Below are positions 8,038 to 14,461 of a DNA stretch of 21,866 nt, piece by piece. The DNA is from Desulfobacteraceae bacterium 4572_19 (lineage in GTDB: Bacteria > Desulfobacterota > Desulfobacteria > Desulfobacterales > NBLS01), in assembly GCA_002084385.1 (NCBI GenBank), contig NBLS01000046.1:1-21866 (forward strand). Reading direction: 5' to 3'. A program made the position numbers and the translations under genes. Each line of letters opens with the position of its first letter. The stretch's first letter is position 1. The notes beneath the pieces are model-generated. The model was not told the DNA's origin. It worked only from the letters and a program-made list of their open reading frames with translations, and made no database searches.

Positions 8038-8511
8038 ATGAGTGAGTTATTGGTTATAGGATTTGAAGATGAATTTAAGGCAGAAGAGGTGAGACACGCT
8101 CTTTTTAAAATGCAAAAAGATTATTTAATTGATCTTGAGGATGCTGTTGTAGCTGTTAAAAAACCTAATGGAAAAGTTAAGCTTCATCAAATTTATCACC
8201 TTACATCGGCAGGTGCTGTGGGTGGAAGCTTTTGGGGGCTTTTAATTGGAATGATTTTTTTAAGTCCATTGGTAGGTGCTGCGGTAGGTGCTGCTGCCGG
8301 AGCAGTTTCAGGAGCTTTAAGTGATGTTGGGATAAATGATAAGTTTATGAAAGAACTTGGGGCAACAATGAAGCCCGGTGCATCCGTGCTTTTTATATTA
8401 ATTAGAAAAGCAACAACAGATAAGGTTTTTTCACAAGTGCCTTATATTCGCATAAACAGCTTGGCATATAATAGTTGTCCTATATATGACAAGCTGTTTA
8501 TGCGAAGATGA
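8038..8511 (+). CDS. DUF1269 membrane protein with repeat-derived C-terminus
   Basis: ATG 8038 is preferred over the GTG at 8035 because AAGGA lies 7 bases upstream. The 157-residue product matches DUF1269: an N-terminal alpha/beta part (VIGFEDEFKAEEVRHALFKM, DAVVAVKKPNGKVKLHQ), a glycine-zipper membrane region (about 56-96) and a C-terminal strand (SVLFILIRKATTDKV). Relatives then continue with a helix of roughly 30 residues. Here residues 132-157 (SQVPYIRINSL...YNSCPIYDKLFMRR) and the stop come from an A palindromic repeat, almost the same peptide as in HypB. The function of the family is unknown. It follows amrB by 40 bases. On the plus strand the C hairpin at 8607 may terminate the unit. 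Confidence 0.88.
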   Translation: MSELLVIGFEDEFKAEEVRHALFKMQKDYLIDLEDAVVAVKKPNGKVKLHQIYHLTSAGAVGGSFWGLLIGMIFLSPLVGAAVGAAAGAVSGALSDVGINDKFMKELGATMKPGASVLFILIRKATTDKVFSQVPYIRINSLAYNSCPIYDKLFMRR

Positions 8512-8529
8512 GGTATTGTGAACGCTTAC
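8430..8529 (+). repeat. A palindromic element overlapping the DUF1269 gene 3' end (copy 5)
   Basis: It begins TTCACAAGTGCC, lacking the GTAAGC end, and finishes with an intact GAACGCTTAC. The orientation and the reading frame it supplies are the same as at 6933. The B half expected on its left is absent, and no flanking duplication is clear. Confidence 0.9.
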
Positions 8530-8600
8530 TAAATTTTTTACCAGACGTAGAAATACCAGACGCAGAAAATTGGTGAAAAGAGGGGGGCGGTCAGGTACAA

Positions 8601-8690
8601 GTTTATATGAAAGTCTCCATAAAACGCTGTATTACAAAGACTTTCATTTTTTGTTGTGGCGTATTATTCGCCGTGGCAGGTTATATAAAA
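8601..8690 (-). repeat. C-family repeat, copy 2
   Basis: This is the most complete C copy. It has perfect arms ATGAAAGTCT and AGACTTTCAT, then a second small hairpin GGCG-TATTATT-CGCC near the other end. The ends TTTATATGAA and (on the other strand) TTTATATAAC are weakly inverted-repeat-like. Confidence 0.85.
8607..8652 (+). terminator. Rho-independent terminator candidate formed by the C repeat
   Basis: ATGAAAGTCT (8607-8616) pairs with AGACTTTCAT (8638-8647), and a run of six Ts ends at 8652. It is placed after the DUF1269 gene and before the promoter at 8695, so it would separate the hypA-DUF1269 unit from cheA. The loop is long (21 bases). Confidence 0.55.
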
Positions 8691-8694
8691 ACTC

Positions 8695-8724
8695 TTGACA
8701 TTTTATATTTCTTTATGTGATAAT
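8695..8724 (+). promoter_or_regulatory. Sigma-70-type promoter candidate for cheA
   Basis: TTGACA (8695-8700) is a perfect -35 box, followed after 18 bases by GATAAT (8719-8724) with a TG at 8716-8717 (extended -10). Transcription would start near 8731, leaving a leader of about 265 bases that contains an AB element. It is the best promoter match I saw in the window. Confidence 0.65.
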
Positions 8725-8766
8725 GCCAAAGTTTTTAAATTTATGTGACGGTTTATAAGGGTTTAC

Positions 8767-8922
8767 GTAACCATTCACGAACAAGAAATGTGATTTTTCG
8801 GTAATCTCACATTTGTAAGCGTTTACAAGTGCCTTATATTCGCATAAACAGCTTGTCATATTATAGTTGTCCTATATATGATAAGCTGTTTATGTGAAGA
8901 TGAGGTGCTTGTGAACGCTTAC
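8767..8922 (+). repeat. AB composite element, full length with exact 8-bp target duplication (copy 6)
   Basis: This is the reference copy, 156 bp. It begins GTAACCATTCAC and ends GTGAACGCTTAC. The B hairpin comes first, then a shared GTAAGCGTTTAC, then the A hairpin. GGGTTTAC is directly repeated on both sides (8759-8766 and 8923-8930). It lies in the cheA leader. The rest of the gap 8530-8996 holds the C repeat and the promoter candidate; I see no gene there. Confidence 0.93.
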
Positions 8923-8996
8923 GGGTTTACCAAATAATAAATGTAAGTTATTTTTGGTGAGCCCTAAGTCCTTAACTATAACAGGGGAGAGAATCT

Positions 8997-9812
8997 ATGA
9001 TATTTGATGATGAAGAAACCTTGCAAATGTACACCGAGGAATCGTTAGAACATTTGTCGAACATTGAAAACGATCTTTTAAGTATTGAAGAAGCTGGCAC
9101 TGATATTGATTTTGATGTTGTTAATAATGTATTTCGAGCGGCTCATTCCATAAAAGGTGGTGCAGGTTTTATGGGCTTGACTGTTATTAAAGATCTTTCC
9201 CATCATTTGGAAAATGTACTTGGCTTGATTAGGACTGCTGAACTTGCACCTAATTCAAAAATAATTTCAAGTCTGCTTACATCTTTTGATAAGTTAAGCG
9301 ATCTTATTTCTGATATACAAGGCAGTAATGACATTGATGTTTCCCAATACATAAAAGAACTTATTGCTTTAATAGATGATCCTCCCGAAGCTTCCGCAGT
9401 AGCAGTTGAGGCTGCACCTGAACCTGTTGCTGCACCTGAACCTGTTGCAGCACCTGAACCTGTTGCAGCACCAGAACCTGTTATACCTGTGGCAGCAGCT
9501 CCTCCTGTACCACCACCGCCACCTGTTACTCCTTCTGCACCTGCGAAAGCCGTTTCACCAAAGAAAAATGTAGTAAAAAAAGAGAGTAAAACTCAAACAT
9601 TTTTAAGGGTAAATATTGATTTGCTTGATAGGTTAATGACCCTTGCAGGTGAGCTTGTACTTGGCAGAAATCAACTTATACAGGGAATAGGCGGAAAAAA
9701 TCACAGGGCAACGGAAACTTCTGGGCAAAGAATAGATATGATTACATCTGAACTGCAAGAAAAGAGGTTGAGCTTGATAAAACAATTATTGAATCTATTA
9801 ACGATCCTTTGA
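8997..9812 (+). CDS. cheA: CheA-type histidine kinase, N-terminal fragment (HPt and partial P3)
   Basis: The start ATG follows AGGGGAGA at 6 bases. Residues 1-125 form an HPt domain with phosphoacceptor His50 in FRAAHSIKGGAGFMG. A Pro/Ala-rich linker with tandem AAPEPV units follows (139-190). From about 200 the dimerisation domain begins (FLRVNIDLLDRLMTLAGELVLGRNQL). At TSELQE (base about 9762) the sequence jumps: the family continues AVMKTRMQP... for about 35 residues, but here that part is gone and the frame shifts, so the protein ends LLNLLTIL at 9812. In the next frame EVELDKTIIESINDPLTHLVRNSVDHG continues the CheA sequence. This is the front half of a broken gene. Alone it would be an HPt protein without a kinase. 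Confidence 0.88.
   Translation: MIFDDEETLQMYTEESLEHLSNIENDLLSIEEAGTDIDFDVVNNVFRAAHSIKGGAGFMGLTVIKDLSHHLENVLGLIRTAELAPNSKIISSLLTSFDKLSDLISDIQGSNDIDVSQYIKELIALIDDPPEASAVAVEAAPEPVAAPEPVAAPEPVAAPEPVIPVAAAPPVPPPPPVTPSAPAKAVSPKKNVVKKESKTQTFLRVNIDLLDRLMTLAGELVLGRNQLIQGIGGKNHRATETSGQRIDMITSELQEKRLSLIKQLLNLLTIL
9411..9482 (+). repeat. 18-bp tandem repeat encoding AAPEPV in the CheA linker
   Basis: Four adjacent 18-bp copies (GCTGCACCTGAACCTGTT, then three with 0, 1 and 2 changes) encode AAPEPV in the flexible linker between the HPt and dimerisation domains. Such linkers tolerate length variation. Confidence 0.9.
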
Positions 9813-11563
9813 CTCATCTCGTAAGAAATTCTGTTGATCATGGAATTGAAATGCCCGATGACAGAACAGCAGCAGGTAAAAATGTTAGGGGAACTGTAAC
9901 ATTAAAAGCCTATCATGAGGCAGGGCAAATAAATATTGATATAATTGATGATGGAAAAGGTATAGATGGTGATTCCCTTGCCATATCTGCTGTATCAAAA
10001 GGATTAATTACTGAACAGCAGGCAGACGCAATGTCTGATAGAGAAAAACATGCGATTATTTTTCTCCCCGGTTTTTCAACAGCTGCAGAAATTCCACTTA
10101 CCCTTGCAATTATACCAAGTCAGATAATACGTATGGGTGCTGATAGTTATGCAATTCCACAGGTTAATCTTGACGAGCTTCTCAGAATACCGGCAGCTCA
10201 GATTAAAAAACGGGTTGAAAAAGTAGGAGATGCTAATGTAGTTAGGCTTCGTGGAGAATTGTTACCACTTATTAATCTTGCTGAAGAGTTGGGTATTAAG
10301 CGGACATATGTTGATCTTGAAGAAGGAGAGAAACAAATTGATAGGCGAAGTGATATTGCAGATAGACGTTCAAAACAGCTTCTCAATGATGATGGTACCG
10401 TTAATGTTAAAGAAGATGAAAATTCTGAAAGATTGTCCGAAAGTTCAGATAGACGATATCGTGCCACAAGTGCAATTAACATTGCCGTTGTTTCAGCAGG
10501 TAATTATAAATATGGTCTTGTTGTAGATCAACTTTTAGATTCTGAAGAGATTGTTGTAAAACCCCTTGGAAGACATCTTAAAGAGTGTATAGGATATGCA
10601 GGTTCTACCATAATGGGTGATGGTAAGGTAGCTTTAATATTAGATGTGGCAAGTATTGCTAAAATGGCGGAGTTATCTGATCTTCACAAGGTTTCTGATG
10701 CAGAGATAAAAATAAAACAACAAGAAGCATTAGATGCTAAAAAAGAGAGAGTTTCTCTTCTTCTTTTTAGAAATGCCGAGGATGAACAATTTGCAGCACC
10801 TTTAAATCTTGTTGAAAGAATTGAAAGATTTAATTCAACGGAAATAGAAGAGGTAGGTGGTAAGAAGGTTGTTCAGTACCGAGGCGGTTCACTTCCAATT
10901 CTAGAACTTGCACAGGTTTCCAGCGTTAAACCCCTTGCTGAGAAAGAGCAAAGGGAAATAATTGTTTTTACGGTTGCCGGCAAAGAAGTAGGGCTTATGG
11001 CAACGCCTCCCATTGATGCAGTGGAAATAATATTAAACGTTGATGAAACTACCCTTAAACAACCCGGTATTATGGGGTCAACAATAATTGATAATCAGAC
11101 AACTTTAATGGTCGATATATTTGAAATTATTAAAACACTGCTCCCTGAATGGTTTAGAGATAGTGATATCCTTAAAGACGCACCAAAAGATGGCGAGAAG
11201 CAGATAAATATACTATTTGCCGAAGACTCTGCTTTTTTCCGCAATCAGGTTGTGAAATTTCTAAATGATGCCGGATATAATGTATGGGCATCTGAAGATG
11301 GTCTTGAAGCATGGAATATGCTTAATGAAAAAGGACCGGAAGTGGATATTGTTTTAACAGACCTTGAAATGCCCAATATGGATGGGTTTGAGTTAACATC
11401 GAAAATTAAAAATGACGCTAATTTTTCACATTTAAAAGTAATTGCTCTTACATCCCTTGCGGGCGACCAGTTTGTTACCAAAGGAAAAGCCGTTGGTATT
11501 GATGAGTATAAAATTAAATTAGATAGAGAAGAACTTTTAAAAACAATTAAAACTTATGTATAA
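9809..11563 (+). CDS. cheA: CheA-type kinase, C-terminal fragment (defective ATPase, two CheW-like domains, receiver)
   Basis: This frame continues the kinase broken at about 9762; coding similarity begins about 45 bases before the nominal TTG 9809, which overlaps the stop of the first fragment. The order is HATPase with N box (HLVRNSVDHG) and G1 (DDGKGID), then FLPGFSTAAEI joined directly to PLTLAIIPSQI. The usual TDVSGRGVGMDVV...GKGT part (G2/G3, about 40 residues) is missing in frame near base 10091. A CheW-like P5 domain, a charged insert, a second CheW-like domain and a receiver domain (466-584, phosphoacceptor Asp518, acidic Glu472/Asp473, Lys568) follow. ATP binding is probably lost. 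The receiver and CheW parts look sound. I would call the whole 8997-11563 region a decayed cheA unless an assembly error explains it. Confidence 0.88.
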   Translation: MTHLVRNSVDHGIEMPDDRTAAGKNVRGTVTLKAYHEAGQINIDIIDDGKGIDGDSLAISAVSKGLITEQQADAMSDREKHAIIFLPGFSTAAEIPLTLAIIPSQIIRMGADSYAIPQVNLDELLRIPAAQIKKRVEKVGDANVVRLRGELLPLINLAEELGIKRTYVDLEEGEKQIDRRSDIADRRSKQLLNDDGTVNVKEDENSERLSESSDRRYRATSAINIAVVSAGNYKYGLVVDQLLDSEEIVVKPLGRHLKECIGYAGSTIMGDGKVALILDVASIAKMAELSDLHKVSDAEIKIKQQEALDAKKERVSLLLFRNAEDEQFAAPLNLVERIERFNSTEIEEVGGKKVVQYRGGSLPILELAQVSSVKPLAEKEQREIIVFTVAGKEVGLMATPPIDAVEIILNVDETTLKQPGIMGSTIIDNQTTLMVDIFEIIKTLLPEWFRDSDILKDAPKDGEKQINILFAEDSAFFRNQVVKFLNDAGYNVWASEDGLEAWNMLNEKGPEVDIVLTDLEMPNMDGFELTSKIKNDANFSHLKVIALTSLAGDQFVTKGKAVGIDEYKIKLDREELLKTIKTYV

Positions 11564-11632
11564 CTTGCCATGGTAAATAATACACCACAATAAAAATGGA
11601 AGTCTTTATAAGCATTTTATGGAGACTTTCAT
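11561..11632 (+). repeat. C-family repeat, copy 3 (tandem with copy 4)
   Basis: It begins TAACTTGCCATGG, overlapping the stop codon of the CheA fragment, and ends GGAGACTTTCAT. The right end is cut short where copy 4 begins, so the two may have arisen by duplication. Confidence 0.8.
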
Positions 11633-11707
11633 GCCACGGTAAATAGTACGCCACAACAAAAAATGAGAGTCTTTATAATACAGCTTTTCTATGGACCCTT
11701 ATATAAA
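11632..11707 (+). repeat. C-family repeat, copy 4 (just upstream of the acyl carrier protein gene)
   Basis: It begins GCCACGGTAAATAG and continues GCCACAACAAAAAATG, GAGAGTCTTTATAATACAGC and CTTATATAAA. The right hairpin arm is degraded (GGACCCTTAT instead of AGACTTTCAT). It ends 8 bases before the next start codon. Confidence 0.78.
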
Positions 11708-11715
11708 TCACTAAC

Positions 11716-11991
11716 ATGGATAAAATGACAAGAGATGAAATACAATCTGAACTTACGCTTTTTTTTAAGGAAGAGTTTGAAATTAAAGATATAGTGTTAG
11801 ATGAAGATTTACGGGAAGCCCATGGGTTTGATAGTATAGATGCAATTGAGCTTTTAAGGCAGATAGAGATAATGTTAGATACAGAATTAACAAGAGACGA
11901 AAAAGAGATGGCTTTGGAAATTCGTACATTTAATCAGATTTTAGACTATGTTGAATCTCTGGTTTCGTCAATTTTATTAAGGACTAACTAA
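11716..11991 (+). CDS. Acyl carrier protein
   Basis: The 91-residue acidic helical protein carries the phosphopantetheine site GFDSIDAIEL with Ser40. It would carry acyl chains as thioesters for the ketoacyl synthase encoded next. ATG 11716 is the longest choice; ATG 11725 (three codons later) is also possible. Neither has a clear ribosome binding site, perhaps because a C repeat ends 8 bases upstream. It differs from the near-invariant housekeeping AcpP (no DSLD motif) and its neighbours suggest a secondary lipid or polyketide-like pathway. The substrate is unknown. Confidence 0.9.
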   Translation: MDKMTRDEIQSELTLFFKEEFEIKDIVLDEDLREAHGFDSIDAIELLRQIEIMLDTELTRDEKEMALEIRTFNQILDYVESLVSSILLRTN

Positions 11992-12029
11992 GTGTTATCG
12001 GCACTATCTATTAAATTTTAAAGGTTGCT

Positions 12030-13265
12030 ATGAAGCGAAGAGTTGTAATAACCGGTTGTTCTTCCATAACTCCTATTGGGCAAACAAAAAAAGAGATACT
12101 TAAAAGTCTTGAAAATGGTGTTTCAGGGGTAAAACCTTTAAAAGATGATGGTCTGCTTACAAAGCTTATACATTGTAAAGTATTTGGAACAGTTGATTAT
12201 AAAGTTGAATATGATTTTAAGCGAATGTTTCGCAAAACCATGGGTCCCGTATCATTTTATGCCTGCAAAACAGCACAGGAAGCCTTGGAAAATTCCGGCC
12301 TTGAACAGGCTTTTATAACATCAGGAAGGTTAGGAGTTGCTTTTGGCTCAACACATGGAAGTCCAACTGTGCAAAGAAGTATATATAAAACTTTTTTTAG
12401 TGAATCGAGAAAAGAACTCTCTTCCATAGGTGCTGTGGATTACTTAAAATCCATGACACATACAACAGCTGTAAATATTACAAAAATGTTTGGTATTACA
12501 GGAAGGGTTATCTCATCGTCAACTGCTTGTACCACCGGCAGTCAATCTATAGGGTTTGGATATGAAATGGTTAAGTATGGTATGCAAGATGCCATGCTTT
12601 GCGGTGGAGCTGATGAATATGATACTACAACAGTTGCCGTTTTTGATAATCTTCTTGCCTGTTCAACAGACTTTAACGATACGCCAAGTCTAACACCCCG
12701 TCCCTTTGATGTAAAAAGAGATGGTCTTGTTGTAGGGGAAGGTGCCGGAACAGTTATTTTAGAAGAGTATGAATCAGCAAAAAAACGCGGAGCAAATATT
12801 CTTGGAGAAATAATTGGATTTTCCTGCAATAACAATGGTGGAGACTTAATCCTTCCTAATAAAGACGGCATTATTAAAACAATACAGCTTGGGCTTGCAG
12901 ATGCCAAAGTAAACCCGGAGGATATTGATTTTATAAGTGCCCACGCCACTGCAACAAAAATGGGAGATGTTATTGAAGCCCAGGCAATTTCTAATGTTTA
13001 CGGAGATACTCCCCTTGTTACCGGATTGAAAAGTTACAACGGCCACACCATGGGATCTTGCGGTGCAGTTGAAACTATTATGACTTTATATATGATGGAA
13101 AAAGGCTTTATTGCTCCAACGTTAAACCTTGAAAATATTGACGAAAGATGTTCCATGATACGGCATGCAACGGAACTTACAGAGATGAAAATTAAAAATG
13201 CGACCATACAAAACTTTGCATTTGGTGGTGTTAATACTTGTCTTGTTTTAAGTAGTGAGTTTTAA
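12030..13265 (+). CDS. Beta-ketoacyl-ACP synthase (KAS I/II, FabF-like)
   Basis: The 411-residue product has the full condensing-enzyme set: nucleophile Cys167 in SSTACTTGSQSIG, His305 in SAHATATKMGD, Lys334 and His339 in GLKSYNGHTMGS, and the C-terminal FGGVNTCLVL loop. It condenses acyl chains with malonyl-ACP, releasing CO2. AAAGG lies 5 bases before the ATG, and the gene follows the ACP gene by 38 bases. FabG, FabZ and chain-modifying genes are not in the window, so this is a partial or relocated pathway. It looks intact and is the right length. Whether it serves primary fatty acid synthesis or a specialised lipid cannot be told; the separate ACP and PlsC neighbours favour the latter. Confidence 0.93.
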   Translation: MKRRVVITGCSSITPIGQTKKEILKSLENGVSGVKPLKDDGLLTKLIHCKVFGTVDYKVEYDFKRMFRKTMGPVSFYACKTAQEALENSGLEQAFITSGRLGVAFGSTHGSPTVQRSIYKTFFSESRKELSSIGAVDYLKSMTHTTAVNITKMFGITGRVISSSTACTTGSQSIGFGYEMVKYGMQDAMLCGGADEYDTTTVAVFDNLLACSTDFNDTPSLTPRPFDVKRDGLVVGEGAGTVILEEYESAKKRGANILGEIIGFSCNNNGGDLILPNKDGIIKTIQLGLADAKVNPEDIDFISAHATATKMGDVIEAQAISNVYGDTPLVTGLKSYNGHTMGSCGAVETIMTLYMMEKGFIAPTLNLENIDERCSMIRHATELTEMKIKNATIQNFAFGGVNTCLVLSSEF

Positions 13266-13274
13266 AGACTTATG

Positions 13275-13379
13275 GTAAGCGTTCACAATACCTCATCTTC
13301 GCATAAATATAAGGCACTTGTGAACGCTTACAAATGTGAGATTACCGAGAAATCATATTTCTTGTTCGTGAACGGTTAC
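13275..13379 (-). repeat. AB composite with internally deleted A, exact 8-bp target duplication (copy 7)
   Basis: The ends are GTAAGCGTTCAC and GTGAACGGTTAC. The A half has lost its central palindrome (CGCATAAA is joined to TATAAGGCAC). GACTTATG is repeated exactly at 13267-13274 and 13380-13387. The right copy contains the plsC start codon. Confidence 0.93.
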
Positions 13380-13384
13380 GACTT

Positions 13385-14158
13385 ATGATAAAAAACGAAC
13401 TTTATATTCCCAAAGTTTTCAGCAGATTGGTTGATTTTGCAGTTACCGTTATTATCTGGGTTTACTTTACCCTCGGATTTATTCTTTTTTTCTCCCCGTT
13501 TTATCTTTACTCTTATCTGTTTTCTAAAAATCGTAAGTTATCATTTCAAGCCCTTAATCATAAATTTTACCAAGGGTTCTTTTTGCTTTTTCGTATATTT
13601 GCACCATACCACAAATGGGATATTAATGAAAATGTACGCAATATAAAATCTTCTGTTATTGTATGCAATCATCTTTCTTATCTTGATCCCCTTATTATGA
13701 TTTCTCTTTATAAACAGCATACAACAATAGTTAAAGCCAGATTTTTCAACTATTTAATATTTGGGAAGATGATAACGGTTTCAGGCTATATCCCATCGTC
13801 AACAATGGGCGGGCTTGGTAATATAATGATACAGCGTATTGAAAAAATACCGCAATTTCTTCAAAATGGAGGAAATCTTTTTATTTTTCCAGAAGGCACA
13901 AGAAGTAAAACCGGAAAGATAGGGGAGTTTAACAAGGGTGCATTTAAAATAGCAAAACTTGCAAAAGCTCCAATAAAGGTGATAAGTATTCAAAATACTG
14001 ATAAACTTTTTAAACCCGGAAAATTTTTTTTCCAAACAATGCTTGCCAATAAAATTCAAATTAAACTTGAAAATTCCATTGAACCTGATTATAGTGATAG
14101 TAATTTTTCTCTTAATGGCTTAATAAACACAGTTTATGAAATCTTAGAAAAAAAGTAA
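13385..14158 (+). CDS. plsC: 1-acyl-glycerol-3-phosphate acyltransferase family protein (PlsC-like)
   Basis: The 257-residue membrane-associated acyltransferase has an N-terminal hydrophobic segment (about 15-45), the catalytic motif NHLSYLD (His96, Asp101) and FPEGTRS (168-174). It would transfer an acyl chain, probably from the ACP encoded two genes upstream, to a hydroxyl acceptor. Before the AB insertion the gap from the synthase stop to this ATG was only 6 bases, so the two were likely translationally coupled. Now a 105-bp element plus one duplicated target copy lies between them, and no ribosome binding site is visible. An A element also sits at the 3' end: the TAA stop is part of its GTAAGC end. 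Without it the frame would read on as KKISDN and stop, so about four residues were lost. The core is intact. Confidence 0.92.
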   Translation: MIKNELYIPKVFSRLVDFAVTVIIWVYFTLGFILFFSPFYLYSYLFSKNRKLSFQALNHKFYQGFFLLFRIFAPYHKWDINENVRNIKSSVIVCNHLSYLDPLIMISLYKQHTTIVKARFFNYLIFGKMITVSGYIPSSTMGGLGNIMIQRIEKIPQFLQNGGNLFIFPEGTRSKTGKIGEFNKGAFKIAKLAKAPIKVISIQNTDKLFKPGKFFFQTMLANKIQIKLENSIEPDYSDSNFSLNGLINTVYEILEKK

Positions 14159-14260
14159 GCGTTTACAATACCTCATCTTCGCATAAACAGCTTGTCATAT
14201 ATAGGACAACTATTATACGATAGACTGTTTATGTGAATGTAAGACACTTGTGAACGCTTT
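14155..14260 (-). repeat. Solo A element with exact 8-bp target duplication (copy 8)
   Basis: The 106-bp A half stands alone. It begins GTAAGCGTTTAC and ends GTGAACGCTTT (final AC altered). GAAAAAAA is repeated at 14147-14154 and 14261-14268. This shows A alone can behave as a mobile unit. It creates the plsC stop codon. Confidence 0.9.
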
Positions 14261-14280
14261 GAAAAAAATTAGCGATAATT

Positions 14281-14446
14281 AAATTTTTATATGAAAATCC
14301 ATAGAAAAGCTGTATTATAAAAGACATTACAAATGTGAGATTACCGAAAACCCCCCATCTCTTGTTCGTGAACGGTTATATATTTCTTGTTCGTGAACGG
14401 TTACTTTTTTTGTTGTGGCGTATTATTCGCCATGGCAAGTTATTAT
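14281..14446 (-). repeat. C-family repeat, copy 5, split by a B insertion
   Basis: The left part (TTATATGAAAATCCATAG...AAAGAC) and right part (TTTTTTTGTTGTGGCG...CCATGGCAAGTTAT) match the two sides of copy 2 at 8601-8690. They are separated by the B sequence at 14323-14404, a nested arrangement. Confidence 0.82.
14323..14404 (-). repeat. B half inside a C repeat, with a partial tandem duplication (copy 9)
   Basis: It begins with a remnant TTAC and AAATGTGAGATTACCG. The second hairpin arm is altered (CCCCCCATCT). TTTCTTGTTCGTGAACGGTTA then appears in whole or part twice, the second copy ending GTGAACGGTTAC at 14404. Confidence 0.8.
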
Positions 14447-14461
14447 GAAAAAGGTGATATT

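Noticed and set aside
8421..8540. Target duplication around the A element in the DUF1269 gene (TAAGGTTTTT/TAAATTTTTT)
   Set aside because: The match is imperfect and T-rich, and the sequence beyond does not resume the DUF1269 family pattern.
9809..11563. Independent CheW-receiver gene starting at TTG 9809
   Set aside because: The family sequence extends upstream of the TTG (EVELDKTIIESINDP), so this is the back half of a broken cheA. Re-initiation is possible but not shown.
12542..12949. Minus-strand open frame inside the ketoacyl synthase gene
   Set aside because: It mirrors a highly conserved coding region and has no recognisable product.
14387..14461. N-terminal extension of the binding protein at 14462
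   Set aside because: The upstream codons are B and C repeat sequence. The GTG at 14462 starts a normal signal peptide after AAGGTG.
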